Shown here one piece after another: positions 24,282-36,120 of a stretch of 64,000 nt of DNA. The notes under the pieces are model-generated. The model was not told the DNA's origin. It saw only the letters and a program-made list of their open reading frames with translations, and did no database searches. Origin of the DNA: Dipylidium caninum (lineage: Eukaryota > Platyhelminthes > Cestoda > Cyclophyllidea > Dipylidiidae); contig QEYB01000911.1 in assembly GCA_017562135.1 (NCBI GenBank), forward strand, positions 372,001 through 436,000, written 5' to 3'. The position numbers were made by a program, and so were the translations under genes. Every line of letters starts with the position of its first letter. The first letter of the stretch is position 1.

Positions 24282-24697
24282 TACATTTAGCAACAACAAC
24301 TCGCCTAACTCTATGACTTGGCTGAGAATTTTGTTGATTTGTGATTTCGATCAGGGCAGACTACCTATTATTGTATCTTTTTACCCTCTCAACTATTAAC
24401 ACGATATGAAGGAGATAGAAAAGGTTATTGTCTCCCACATACCCCGTGTTGCTCCATAGTAATGGACACGCCGATTGAGGGTGTCTAGATCCTGGCGGGT
24501 GTGCCTCTCACAAATGGGAAAATCAAGTTGATAAAAACATTGTGCAGAATCGCATCCACAATCTCACTCTTAAATTCGATACTAGGAGTATGCCAACGGT
24601 GGATTGGGATATCCTAAGTTCCAATTTACAACAATATTCACATTAATGATGTACAAGTACAAACCCTTAGGAAAGTGGTGTGGTGTCTTAGGTACAT
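24282..24697. other. Intergenic gap between convergent C19orf44-like and WDR3 genes
   Basis: About 0.4 kb with no open frame of note. It should hold the WDR3 3' UTR; I see no clear AATAAA on the minus strand. Confidence 0.6.
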
Positions 24698-27600
24698 TCA
24701 ACCAGTGAAAACAGCGGCCCGTTTCGTAATTTTCTCCTTAATCTTCTTCACACTTTTCGCGCGTTGCGAGATCGCTTCATCGAAGAGGGAGATCTCATTT
24801 GTCTCTTCTATCCTACTCCTCAAAAAGTCCAGAGCGGCCAAATTCATGCCAAGCATTTTCTAGGAAAACGTCAGGTTAACTCCCGCCAAAGGAGTGATTA
24901 AAAATAAGGATCGCTTACTCTGGTCCGAGAGAGATGCGACCGTCTGGCAGCGACGGCGGCAGCAAGAGTAGAGGTCAGACTTGAATCACCAGTCACAAGA
25001 CCGGCATGAAGAGTACAGAGGTAGCGAAGGGCGCGGCCACACAGCTCCACGTCCCAACCACGCTCCATCCACACAGCCAAGCGTGGTAGAAGACGGGCCA
25101 CGTGGTCATTGTGCACACATCCCAGTGCATGCTCTAGTCCAGCCATTCCGCCGCTTGCAGGCAATCGGAGTGAGGAAAATATGGTAAAAAGAAAACGGTC
25201 GGGGTCGTCAGGTGTGCCGTGGGCTACCATTAGTGGATGCGGCGGCACCGACACATTCTCGATTAGCGTCTGGCTGGTGTATATGTCTATAGCCTCCATC
25301 AACGAATCGGCCTGGTGGAGAGAGAGAAAGGTTAATAAGCGTTTAAGAAAATAAACTTAGGACCTACGGCGTTGCGGGTGGTGACAGTAGGCCGACCAAG
25401 GGGTCCGGTTTCAGTGGCTTCAGGAGATACGGCGCCCGGGACAACGGCTTCAGTGCGAGCAAGTTCTTGCTCGTCCTCCGCGGCCTCACGAGCAAGCTCT
25501 GCTTCTTCCTCGACCACCAGGAGTTCCTCCGTCTCACACCATACCCGGCATGAGAAATCGCGGCCAGTTGAAACTACTACACCACCGCAAACGTCCGCTT
25601 CAAAATCATCTTCCTCAGCTTCATCATCATCAACTCCTTTAGAGTCATCTCTACGGCTGCGTTTCTTTGGAGGATAGGAACGACTACCTCCCATTTGTTT
25701 CCCAAGACCCGGTCGCGTTGCAATGGTCGCAAGGCCTGTAACACTGCCTTCGTGACCCTTCATAAGGAATAGAAAAAGAAATAACATACTTCACTTGTCT
25801 TCTACTCGCAATAAATTGTTTAGACTGATAAGTAATATTTGGGTGGAAACTAAGAAGCGGGTGTTAAATATAAATACGAAACAAGACGCAGCTTACCACA
25901 TTATTTCATATGTTCAAGCAAAATAACTTCCACTGCCATTTGGTAAGTCATTTGGACATTTTTGAAAAATATCTTCATTTTTAGGGTTAGTAAACGAGTG
26001 AAAGTCTTTTATCATATCATTTAGATTATTGTATTTTTCTCCCTTGTAAATAATCCGTAATTACGAAAGAGGTAATAATCGGCGGGTCGTTGAAATATCA
26101 GGTGAAAATGGAGGATGTGACCAAATTTCACACTGCAGAGAAGTTAACTTGTCAATAGCAATTGAAGCTTTATGTGGTCAAAATGAGTAAGGAGAAAACG
26201 CTTAAAATTTGTAAATAGAAGTTTTGACAGCACATTTCAATGCACCTCAGTCGCAGTTTAAGACCAAAAACACCCGTTTCATAGTTTTCAACATAATAGA
26301 TCAAAGAAAACTATAGTGGAAACAATTAGCGTATTAATTAGTAGTATAAGGCATTTTTGAGATAAAACTTGCTAACACAAATAGCTGTAAGCTGATAGAA
26401 TACTGTTGAGAAGTGTCAAATCTTGGTTCACTAACAAATTTCCAACGAAAATATTTTAAATATGAAGGATTTTGAAAAAGCAACCTCAGCAAAACGAAGG
26501 CACTTTGTGTTTTGCGCATTATTTATGTAATAGCATTTGGAATAAAATAATTCTTTGAGTGGAGATCAAATTATTCGCAACAGTAAACTGCAGATTGTGA
26601 TTGACGATGAAGAATGAAAGTGGAGTCAGAGAACATGTTAGTCAGGAAGTGGTCACCTCCAGACCAAGTCAGCATTCATTATGTGTACTTTCACAGAACA
26701 TCCCAGTTTACTAATCAAACGAAGCAGACGACATTATACGGCGCAAAGTCGAAAAGTGTTACTACTCCCATCTTTGCACAATGAATAAAAGATTAAACAT
26801 TGAACCACCAACACCCTGTTAATAAAGAAAAGGCTGTTGCTAAAGGAGCTATAACATTGGTTCTTTGTGGTTCGGTAAGACATTGGCAAACTTTTGAGGT
26901 TTTAAGCCTCGCAGTGAGGATTTACGAAATGAAAGTAAATCAAATAGTCAATGTGATCATTTGTTAGAATTACCTTGAGCATGCAAACCTCATGCAGCTT
27001 TTTGACGTCCCATTCACGAATAACTCCACCAAGATCTGCCGAGAAGGCCAGAGTAGAACTGTGCATGAACCGCACAGCTGTAATTCTACAATCCATTATT
27101 AGTTTATACATAATATCGTGAATAACACTGTTTTGTTAATGAAAAAAGTCGAGACTGCTCTCTTCATCGTTACCCGCGCTAATATAAAATGGTGAAAAGA
27201 TAAGTTCAATTTCATAAATATTGGAAGGCCTCTACCCAGTTATCTCGAGGAGAGGCTTACGCCCCCTTTCCAAAATCCCAGTGGAAAAACGATAAGTGGC
27301 ACTGCGGTACGCCGGCTGAGTAAACTAGTGGGGCTTCAACTGAACAATTGATATTCTACTCACGGATCGGAATGCTGAATGAACCGTCGCAGACAGTTGC
27401 CGAACTGGAGTTCCCACAACCGCACTGTCTTGTCCCCGCTGCCGGTCAGGAGCAGACGACTGTCCTGAGACACGTCCATGCAAGTCACGGGAGCAGACAT
27501 GCCGTAAAGACTGTGTACCCGCTGAAAATGAAGCGATTATTCCACAAATAGTTTGATGTGACAACAGAAACCTCATAATGGCTCCTGAGATGTTAGTCAC

Positions 27601-30600
27601 CTTGAGTGAGTCTGTAAAGTATATGTCTACATGGAGATTGACCATGGCCACAGCAATAAGGCGGTTGTCGGGAGTAGCAGCCAACGCAGTCACTTGATCA
27701 CCAACTCGATGGGCCTGTCGATGCTGTTTCAGACAGAGGCTTGGAGCACTAAAAAAATCATACCTTATAGTTTGACTCTCACTAGAGACAAAATAAGACT
27801 GATACCATAACTTAGAAGCGTGAAGGTGGAAGATGTCAAGGTAACCCAGGTTGGCGGGAGTAGTAGCAACATCATTTCAAGTTTATTTGTGAAAAATAAA
27901 TTGGCAACTTGTGTGGAGAGCTAATCATAAATCCATTGGTTTAAAGACCACTTAAACCAACAAATTGTAAATTAGTCTACAACACTTCACCTTTCACAAG
28001 TTCGATATAAATACAAGAAGACAGCATATAAGGCAGACAAAAGCTTACATCGAAGGATGTACTTCTAATTCGAAGTTCCAAAATCCAAGTCTTGAATCTC
28101 CACCACCAGAAACGATGCCCTTCTAAGGAAATAATTACCTGGTCACAAATAAAGGCTTAGTCTTACACGATCACCAGTGAGAATGAGACATCGGACCGCA
28201 CCGGTATGAGAGCCGTATACTGTCTGTGTGCATTTCTTCAAAATCAGGTCGAAAAGACAAATCAGTCCTGACTAGAAGGAAGCAAAAAATGACAATGGAC
28301 TAGAAGTGAAAGAACAATGCTTAATGTAGACAAACCTCAAAACCAATGACAACGTTGCGACTCCCGGGGGCAAGAATGAAAGCGGAGGCCCTCATTGCTG
28401 ACTTGGAAGTCCTGGCACCTTTGATGCCACCTTCCTCCCCATCCTCAAAATTGGCAATATCTGCATCAGCTGGATTTGTTGATTTCGGCTCAATAGAACT
28501 CCAGCTTATTGTTGCTAAACAGGCATGGTTCGACCTTGGGGAAAATAGAATTAAGTAACAAAAATAAAGTGGAATCGTGTCTTTCACGTCTAGAGTTTGT
28601 TTCTACAGGCAACCACTGTCTGGCATTATGCAGGAGGCAAATGGAATAGTTGGTATCGGATGTAGATAGAAATAAACACATGGCCTACTCTGTCAGTTCA
28701 TTTGAGTAATGCGGACTCAAAATTTAGCGTCGAGAGAAAATTAAGAAAGTGACAAAGAAAAAACGACTTATATTCCTATAATCTTGACAAATTTAGGACT
28801 GTAAAACAAGTAACCGACTTTGTGACGGAAACCTCTTATGCACACCAAGCCCTGACACGAAAAAATGTATTACAAGAGACGTTCAATTAGGCCTCTTGCT
28901 AAAATGAATTAAGGCGTAGCAGAGCTACCGAGTTGAACGATTGGTCGAAGGAAAATAAGCATGAGAAAAAGCAAAAAGAAGAAATCGATTTAGGTATTTG
29001 AGTATCCTTTTATATCATACCTCCTGCCCCTCAACCACGAAAGATCCAACATAAAATTGAGCATAAAACTGGGAGAAACAATATCAGTTATTAAATTATA
29101 AATAAATGAGCAAGAATTATAAATAAGATTGATAAAAATGTCACTCTACTCTAAATACTGCGATGACCTCAAAACTACTGCAGACTACCATCATAGTCTT
29201 CTCAAACAGCGTTAGTTTTTTAACGGATTGAACTAGTAATATGATTTTCACTACCTACGCTGAAAGCGAGCAAAAGGTATTCAAAATCAGACAATGTTCA
29301 GGCACGAACCGATTCCACAGTTTACCCTCCAGATGAGCCAGAGTGAAAACGCCAAAACCATCCTCGGTGATTTGGCAGGCAATTGGGAAGGTGCGATGGC
29401 CGGGATTGGAAATGCATGCATTAAGACGGAGCTCACAACCCCCGGTGCTCAGCTCTGACTTCAAATTGGTTTCTGCCTGTCGGACAACATGACTGATATG
29501 ATGGAGGATAGGACGAGTAGGTAGTGTTGCAGGAATCCGGATGCTGTACTCCTCCACTAGATTGTTTCGATAAGCACAGAGCAACTAAGCGTAAAGGAAG
29601 AGAGTGTAGAGTAAACAATGCCAACCTGTGGTAAATTAAAGTTTATGCTCTACTCACGTGCAAGAGGGAGACGCGCGATGGAGCGTCAACGTCAACTCTA
29701 TCCGCAAAATTTCGCGATTTTCGAGAACTGCAGCTAGAGACCTGAATATCACAAGAGGAGAGCTTGTTGGGCAAATTGATTCGGAAAAGGCAACGGAGTT
29801 CATCCTCTCCCGTTAACTTAAGTGTTTCTGGGTCATCTGATCCAGTTCTACAGAAAACGATGGAGGTAAAAGGGAGTGCGCTATCTAGTAGTTTTAATAA
29901 CTGTAAATAGTAAATGCTGCGATAAGAAACTTGAATAAAAACACACATACTTTCTAGCTTTCTTCTGTTTTCTTTTAAGACGAGACAGTTTTTCGGCTTC
30001 GGAGAGTAAGACATAAACTTCCAAGACCTTGTCCAAAGTCTAAGACAATAATAACAATTTTCAAAATAAATTTCCTGGATAAAAAAAGCTACAACATGAA
30101 ATAAAAACCAACTTGGCAAGTCAAATAGCGACCACTGGGGTCGAGCCTCAATGAGAAAACTCGTTTAACCGACTTTCGTGGAATCAGCCCATGAAAGTCA
30201 ATTTCCAGAAGTGAACTATAGTCTGAGAGGGAAATCATTTGAACATGGTTATCCTTGACTAAATGCTGCCCGCTGGAAATGTTCAAGATGTCGCTTTCTC
30301 CCGGGCCACCAACTCTCTTCTGCAAGGATATCAAACGTAAAAAAGACCATTATAAAAAGCTTACCCCTATAACTAGTTAAATAAAGCTCACCTTATATGT
30401 TATCTTCCAAAGTCGCAAATTATTATCTGAACTTCCAGTAATCAATGTATTGCAATCCTTCGATAATGCCAAGTCCCAAACAGGGCCGGGGTGCCCCGTA
30501 AGGGTAAAAAAGCAATGCTGAGTCCTTAGACACCAAAACTTGACGAAAGTGTCACGACCGCTATTAATATACATCACATGCTAAGCCACAAATTCACCAA

Positions 30601-31200
30601 GCAAACAATTGCGAAGTAACGACATACCCAGAAATAAGAAAATCTTTGTTTGGGATAATTTTAACTGACGTAACGGCTCCTCGATGTCCCTTCAAGCGGT
30701 ACCCTCCTCCCGAGACAATATCCAATATATGCAATTCGGATTCCTAAAAATTCGTAGATTTTAGCCTTTGTTTTACTGCAGCACAGGCTATGGATGAGTT
30801 CGATATATCGAGCGAGCTAACTCGATGAGACCCAGCACGAAACGATGCTTCCTCCTTTTGTGTGTTCAACGAAAATACTTTGACAAAACCATCCATGTAA
30901 CCAGCAGCAACAAGGGTATCTGTGGCTCCCAGTTCGCAGCTGATAGCCAGGGCAGATATAGATCGAGTCCCTGTGTCCCTAGAAAGAGATAATGTCTACA
31001 CCGTAAGCAAACGAAATTAGGCTCACAGAGAGAGAAGTGCGGAGATTCCATAGAAAAGTAGTGGAGCCGGCACCTGTGATGCAGAATCTACCTCTCCTGC
31101 TACCTCCATCTTTAACATATCTTATTGGAACAGAGTCGTTGGCAACAATCCCGAAGACTGCGTCATTCGTGTACCGGCGATAAGTGTTCGTGAGTGGCAT
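24698..31200 (-). CDS. WDR3: WDR3 / Utp12, small-subunit processome WD40 protein
   Basis: Seventeen exons, all phases matching: 31027-31200, 30777-30995, 30628-30743, 30392-30560, 30113-30319, 29951-30039, 29658-29847, 29259-29584, 28336-28534, 28167-28271, 28049-28122, 27601-27748, 27364-27521, 26974-27085, 25368-25757, 24919-25311 and 24698-24859. They total 3231 nt, 1076 residues against about 943 in human. The start MPLTNTYRRYTNDAVFG matches the family N-terminus. WD40 repeats follow, for example GRDTFVKFWCLRTQHCF, CMDVSQDSRLLLTGSGDKTV and GGDSRLGFWNFELE. A helical C-terminal domain (MEAIDIYTSQTLIENV to MLGMNLAALDFLRSR) and a Lys-rich end complete the family pattern. Utp12 works with other UTP-B proteins in the nucleolus on early 18S rRNA processing. 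Two introns are only 31 and 33 nt. Acidic and Ser/Lys insertions near 25600 explain the extra length. Confidence 0.96.
28123..28166 (-). other. 44-nt intron of WDR3
   Basis: GTAAGA to CCTTAG. It joins LILTGDR to KGIVSGGGDSRLGFWNF in phase 0. Confidence 0.75.
30744..30776 (-). other. 33-nt intron 2 of WDR3
   Basis: Starts GTAAAA and ends TTTTTAG. It joins SSIACAA to ESELHILDIVSGGGYRLKGH in phase 0 and restores the human WDR3 alignment. Without removal the frame meets a TAG. Confidence 0.75.
30996..31026 (-). other. 31-nt intron 1 of WDR3
   Basis: Starts GTGAGC and ends GTGTAG. Removing exactly this stretch is the only simple splice that keeps the frame between NLRTSLS and TLSLSRDTGTRSISALAIS. 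The nearer-looking TTTCTAG acceptor 15 nt further on gives a stop or the wrong frame. Confidence 0.75.
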
Positions 31201-32113
31201 GTTCTAACCACGCCTCCGCGGGACACCAAATTTAAACAGACACATCACATATCGACTTCAAATGGTTCCGAGTCGGAGCAGTGTGAAATCAACCCAGCTT
31301 TGACTGAGTGCTCAAAAGCAGTTATTACAAAAAACTAGCCTGTCAAAGGCTTACTGTACTCGAGGCTTTAACTGGTGTTCCAACAATCTGGTTAAGTTCG
31401 GTGCTGCGGTGGATTTCACACATCCCGTACGTCCGAATGCACAATCTACATAAATTATAAAAATTAAAATATTGCTTTGCAAAATAAAAGTGGGTACGCG
31501 CAAAGTATTTTAGTGAATTAAACTATGGCATTTGTTTGATATGCTTAAACAACTTGCCGGTAACCTTAACGATAAATGGCGCTCTAGAGAAATCTTATGA
31601 TGGTCCAGACAATTTGGCGAAAAATACTGGAAAAACTTCCGGAAGAACAACATTATGAGGCAAAGTCTGTCATCGGCTTTGACCTTGTTGAGCAACTGGA
31701 AGAAATGATAAAAGAGGCATGGTTATGTCTTCATGACACGACTTAGATTGAAGCATTTTCAGCCCTAGCGTTACTTTCCTCCGACAAGATTAACTTGTGT
31801 AATAAAGACGGTTGTCAATTTTTTAATCCTATTGACCAGTTAAATCGTGCGATTGACGAATTTGTTAAAAATTTTTGGATAAAATCAACCGATATGACAA
31901 CGTAGGTAACGTTGTGATTTCATGGCCATTTGAGGTCTCGGCCAAAGTGTCCGGTTGGATCCACATATATTTCTAAAGGTGGTATGATTTGTCTTCTGTT
32001 CTGCATCCGCTTTCTGGGTCATTGAGGGTATTTTTGCGGATAATGCACATACAATTAAAGTAAAAAACATATCGTTTATCCCGCAGTAGTCTCACTATCC
32101 CCTTTTTTTATAG
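31201..32113 (+). other. Region between WDR3 start and the unrecognised + gene, with an interrupted open frame
   Basis: This 0.9 kb should contain a divergent promoter. At 31597-31905 the plus strand is open apart from one TAG at 31744. It reads QTIWRKILEKLPEEQHYEAK before the stop and IEAFSALALLSSDKINL after it, in the same frame. It may be the first exon of the next gene with a nonsense codon, a pseudo-exon, or chance. I could not join it in phase to the exon at 32114. Confidence 0.35.
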
Positions 32114-34116
32114 AGATCACAAATATTTCCGGGGATCATGAATCTCCTCTTGAAAACATCAGGTGTGAGACAGGATATTGCTTAATTATCCTATAATTTA
32201 GTAGTTTCACTATTTCCATCAATAACTAATCTTCTAATCAATATAGCAGATTAGAGTTTTTTAACTGTCACAAAATATACGTATAATTATATTTGCAACT
32301 TTTTAATCTCATCCTTCGTTATTTAAATTGAGCAACACATATGACTTGTTTTAAGACATCTCCTAACCAGTGAATTGCACATGATGACAAGGAAACTAGG
32401 ACACCTCCAGGTTAGTGTTGCTGATATTTGTTGACTTTTGAATAAGCACCAAAATGCGTGAATTTGTTTGTTGTCCCAGTAAGCGTGTACCTTATTACTG
32501 ATTATTATTTGGGTAGTTTCATTATTCTTCGTCAGGCAACGGTACTTTCACGTTTAACTGGTGTTCTTCCGACAAATAATACTGCCTCTGATGGCAACTT
32601 CATAAGTCAAGATGTAGAAGAAGGCGATTTGGATAACCACTTGAAGTTGGCAAAACATCTGACCTCGCGATTTCATCATCGATGTGAGCGTTGCACTCCT
32701 CGGAGTCATGCCGGACAAGACTCAACTTCACCGTGGAGTCCAAAGATGAAAAGTTGGATCTCGGGTGACCTATTCTCTATCAGTCCTCTTGAACTCGACT
32801 CAACGATTGTTGCTGAGAGTGATTCTGATTCCTCAGCTTTAGAGGAGCCAGAAGAACGCGTACTTACGGAACGACTTGGACGTATTCCTGAAAGATTTTA
32901 TAATGAAGACTATCATGGAGCATTGAAACTATCAACGGGTGATTTATCAGTTACATCACAGACTACAAATCCCACCTCGCATACCCCCAAACCTCTGACG
33001 GCTCCATTTACAGCTGCGTCTTCCATGAACACTTTTGAAAGGCTTCTTCCTCCCGCCAAACTTCGTCCTCCTAAGCTGTAAGCACTAACTTTGGCACCAT
33101 TATCTAAGACATTCCTTTTACTTTGTTTTTAGGGAGTAAGCAAAGTCTCTCACGATATTTGCCATCTGACTGTGTGGATCAGCAGTCTCCTAATTGTTTT
33201 CTCATTGTGCCTATGATACATCAGTGCCATTGTCTGAGAAGTCGTATGGTACCACCTTATCTTTGGCATTTGCTTCCCTTATGCATTTTGTCTTCTTTGT
33301 CCCTCAGTTAAACTTTTTAGTCCACTTGTTGAAAAGAAGAGCTAGGGGTTTGGGGAGTTTAAAAAACCGAATGTGTCATTACCGTAATTATGGGCTTCCT
33401 GACTCGCATCAATGCCACTGACCCTTTTTTCTCTCATTAACTTCTGCTTCACCTTAAAATGTCCCTAATTACTCCTCTCCTCTACGGTAAATAACTCTGG
33501 TGGTTGAGTCCAAATAGGCCTGAACAAAAAACTGTAGTTTTGAGATGAAGATTATCCCATGGCTTTTTGGAGCAACAAAAGAGCCGCGAAACCAATAGTG
33601 ATGCCCCCCCCCCCCCCCCACTTTGCACTATCATAGTGAGCTGAAGGACTCTGATTTCACAACATTGCCTTAAATTGTTTGAATCTTCCTGTCTTTGCCT
33701 TGTATTTGTAAGAGTGAAAAATTTCTATTTTCCATGATAATTTCTCTAGTCACATGCCATTATTCCATCAGTACCTAAATATGATCCTATTTTCCTAGTT
33801 TAAAGTCGGTTTAGAAGCCTTTGTTTTAAAAAAAATAGCTGTAATCCCTGTGGTTTCTGTGTCCAGCCGTCCCGTGGTGAGGTTTAACGGAAAACTGGGT
33901 CGCCCCAAGGAAGTGACAGGTAGCAGAGGTGATGGACGAAAGTCGGCGATGACGGAACTTCCCGAAGGTCGATTTGGCACTCAAAAGTCAGGAAAAACGT
34001 ACCCAAGTCATCCCTCAAATACGCCCAAAATAGCTTCACTTGCTTCTCCTCCTTCTCTTCTGCGTGCCGTCTCAAATAAAGGCGTACCACTCTCCACCCG
34101 CAGGAGGATGCCTTGA
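32114..34116 (+). CDS. Unrecognised Ser/Pro-rich protein (5' end unresolved)
   Basis: Four exons with perfectly matching phases: 32114-32162, 32371-32410, 32536-33077 and 33867-34116, about 293 residues. The first gives EITNISGDHESPLENIS, the second ELHMMTRKLGHLQ. The long third exon contains LTERLGRIPERFYNEDYHG, an acidic DSDSSALEEPEER and Ser/Thr/Pro stretches. The last contains RPVVRFNGKLGRPKEV and ends STRRRMP. No signal peptide, membrane segment or known domain is visible. The protein looks mostly disordered with a basic C-terminus. The first exon needs one preceding base, so the start codon lies upstream, probably in 31.5-32.1 kb. A possible extra exon at 33134 (GSKQSLSRYLPSD) would break the phase and is left out. 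It runs divergently from WDR3, so the two may share a promoter region. Confidence 0.6.
33604..33619. repeat. Poly-C run (16)
   Basis: Sixteen C in a row inside the last intron of the unrecognised + gene. Length in the assembly may be unreliable. Confidence 0.8.
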
Positions 34117-34182
34117 AGATTGGAAAATTCAGGAAACTGTTGAATTTTTTGCACCGAATAATTTGTATAAGAATCTCTGCTG

Positions 34183-34188
34183 AATAAA
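34183..34188 (+). terminator. Polyadenylation signal of the unrecognised + gene
   Basis: AATAAA 67 nt after the stop at 34114-34116. Confidence 0.55.
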
Positions 34189-36120
34189 CACTGTGTTCAT
34201 ACTTCTGTGCTCAGATCATATATGAGGCTATTTTAATTTGAATCTTAGGACTGGCTACGCATGGGAGAGTTTCTGCGAGTCCCATTAACAGTTTCTGTCG
34301 GTCACAAAGGTGGAAGGGGTGGTTTTCTGCAGGCTCCAATTCAGATAAAATGCTCAAACCGCACTCGGGATGGCACTTTGGGAAGGAGTCATAGAAGGCC
34401 CGCTGGTGTGACACCAAAAGGATATATGATTTTTCTCCAGTACTAATATCTTTGGTTTTGTTTTACGTAAGGTGTTCCGAGAGGCGTTATTATCAGGGTG
34501 GGAGAAGAAATTACTTTCATTTCAAATAACTTACTCTTAAGTCACGAGTGGCCTCCGGCTCGCCTGTACTGATTTTGTTATATGTTCCTACTATTTAATA
34601 TTAAGTAACATCTAGTTTGTGACAATTTGGTAGTCTCGTAAATATTTTCGAAATTTCTTCACATCGCCTTGCTTGAGTTTTGACTGCAAAAGTAGGTATA
34701 TATAAAAAATCTTCCACCTTCCGCTATCTCAATTCAGCGCTTACATGGTCAATCATCTTGCTGAATCCCGTTTTGTACTGCTAGTTTTCATCTTATAAGG
34801 CACCGTCACTGGATAAACACATCCCTTACCTTTTCATCACTTTAGTATGGAACGGCCGAGAATCGCAATTTATTTATCTTTTACGTGGTCTTCTATCACT
34901 ATGTCGTGATATTCTAATTTTTCTAGTACATTACTTAACTAAGCCTTTACCCTATCGCGTTCTCCCCAATTGGCCAAAACAATTAGAAACACAAGGCATA
35001 TGATCAAATTAAATGGGAATGATTAATAAATTTTATTCATATAAAAAAAGGAATTATTCGCACGTACTTGGATCAGATTAAATAGAAAAACGGGGGGGGG
35101 TTGGTGGAGGGTTCAGAGAAAAAATGGGCGAAGAAATGAGAGGGAAATAGAGGAAGAGTGAGTGAGCGAGAGCGGCAGAAAGGGGGCGGGGAACGGGCTG
35201 GCCGGGGACGGTGGGACGAGAGTGTGGAACAGTAAGTGGAAGGTTGGCAAAACAATCGTAAAAGTTAGTAACGCTGATCTCGTATTACTGTCCGTCGTCG
35301 TCGTTATGTATGTACACTGTTGGAATGATGTGCGAGGTATTGGGGGCGTAGGGAAGGGCGATTTATTTATATCATTTGTTGTATCGATGCGATTGTGGCA
35401 AACAAAGCAATAGATTATATCGTTCCCTTCGAAATCATCGATTATTTAATGTTTTTTGGCATTTTCTTCTTTATTTGCTTTTTGGAAAAGTAAAATCAAG
35501 AGGGAAAGATGGGTTCCGTGGTTCAGGCTCGTCTTTGCCTTCTCATTGGGTCATCGGGCACTTCCGTAGTGAGGTTCACAGTCTATACCGAAGAGACGGA
35601 AAACGGAATTTAACTGCCAACATCCTCGGACTTGGAGAGTCCGGTCTGGCAAAAGTTTCCTCACTTTCTCCTTGCTCAATTGCTTTCTCTCTCTTACAAT
35701 GTCCCGCAACACAAATAACCCGGTATGATACGAGTTGAGCATCTTTCGCATACGCGGGAGAGGAAAAATCTCATAAAGTTGACAACTAATTGTGATAGAT
35801 TTACTTGCTCATTTTTCACCCTCTCTGTGGTTATAACACTCAGTGTTGAGGTCTTGAAACCGTCCTATCGTTAGAAAAGTGCGACTTTAAAGGCTACGTG
35901 GATATTGTGCAGTCAGGGCTCCACCCCGTGTCGGCTTCACACGCTGTCCGAATGCCTCGAGCAATTCGACACGCCTGAGCATAAAACTGAACCCTAACTC
36001 ATAATCGGACGGTGTTGCAGTTTCGATTTCTCCTGAAGCGTCCAACCACGAGACTCACTTTTTGGAGGTCATTTTAAGAGGAGGAAATATTTCATGCAAT
36101 AGTCGTGAGTCGCATAAGTT
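34189..36120. other. Gene-free region between convergent + gene and FoxF
   Basis: About 1.9 kb. Mostly AT-rich, with a purine-rich patch at 35080-35230 (nine G at 35092-35100). It presumably holds the FoxF 3' UTR; AATAAA-like signals on the minus strand occur near 35360 and 35030. No coding exon recognised. Confidence 0.55.

Noticed and set aside
30960..31030. An apparent frameshift between WDR3 exons 1 and 2
   Set aside because: It arises only if the TTTCTAG acceptor is used. The GTGTAG acceptor 15 nt earlier gives a 31-nt intron and restores the frame.
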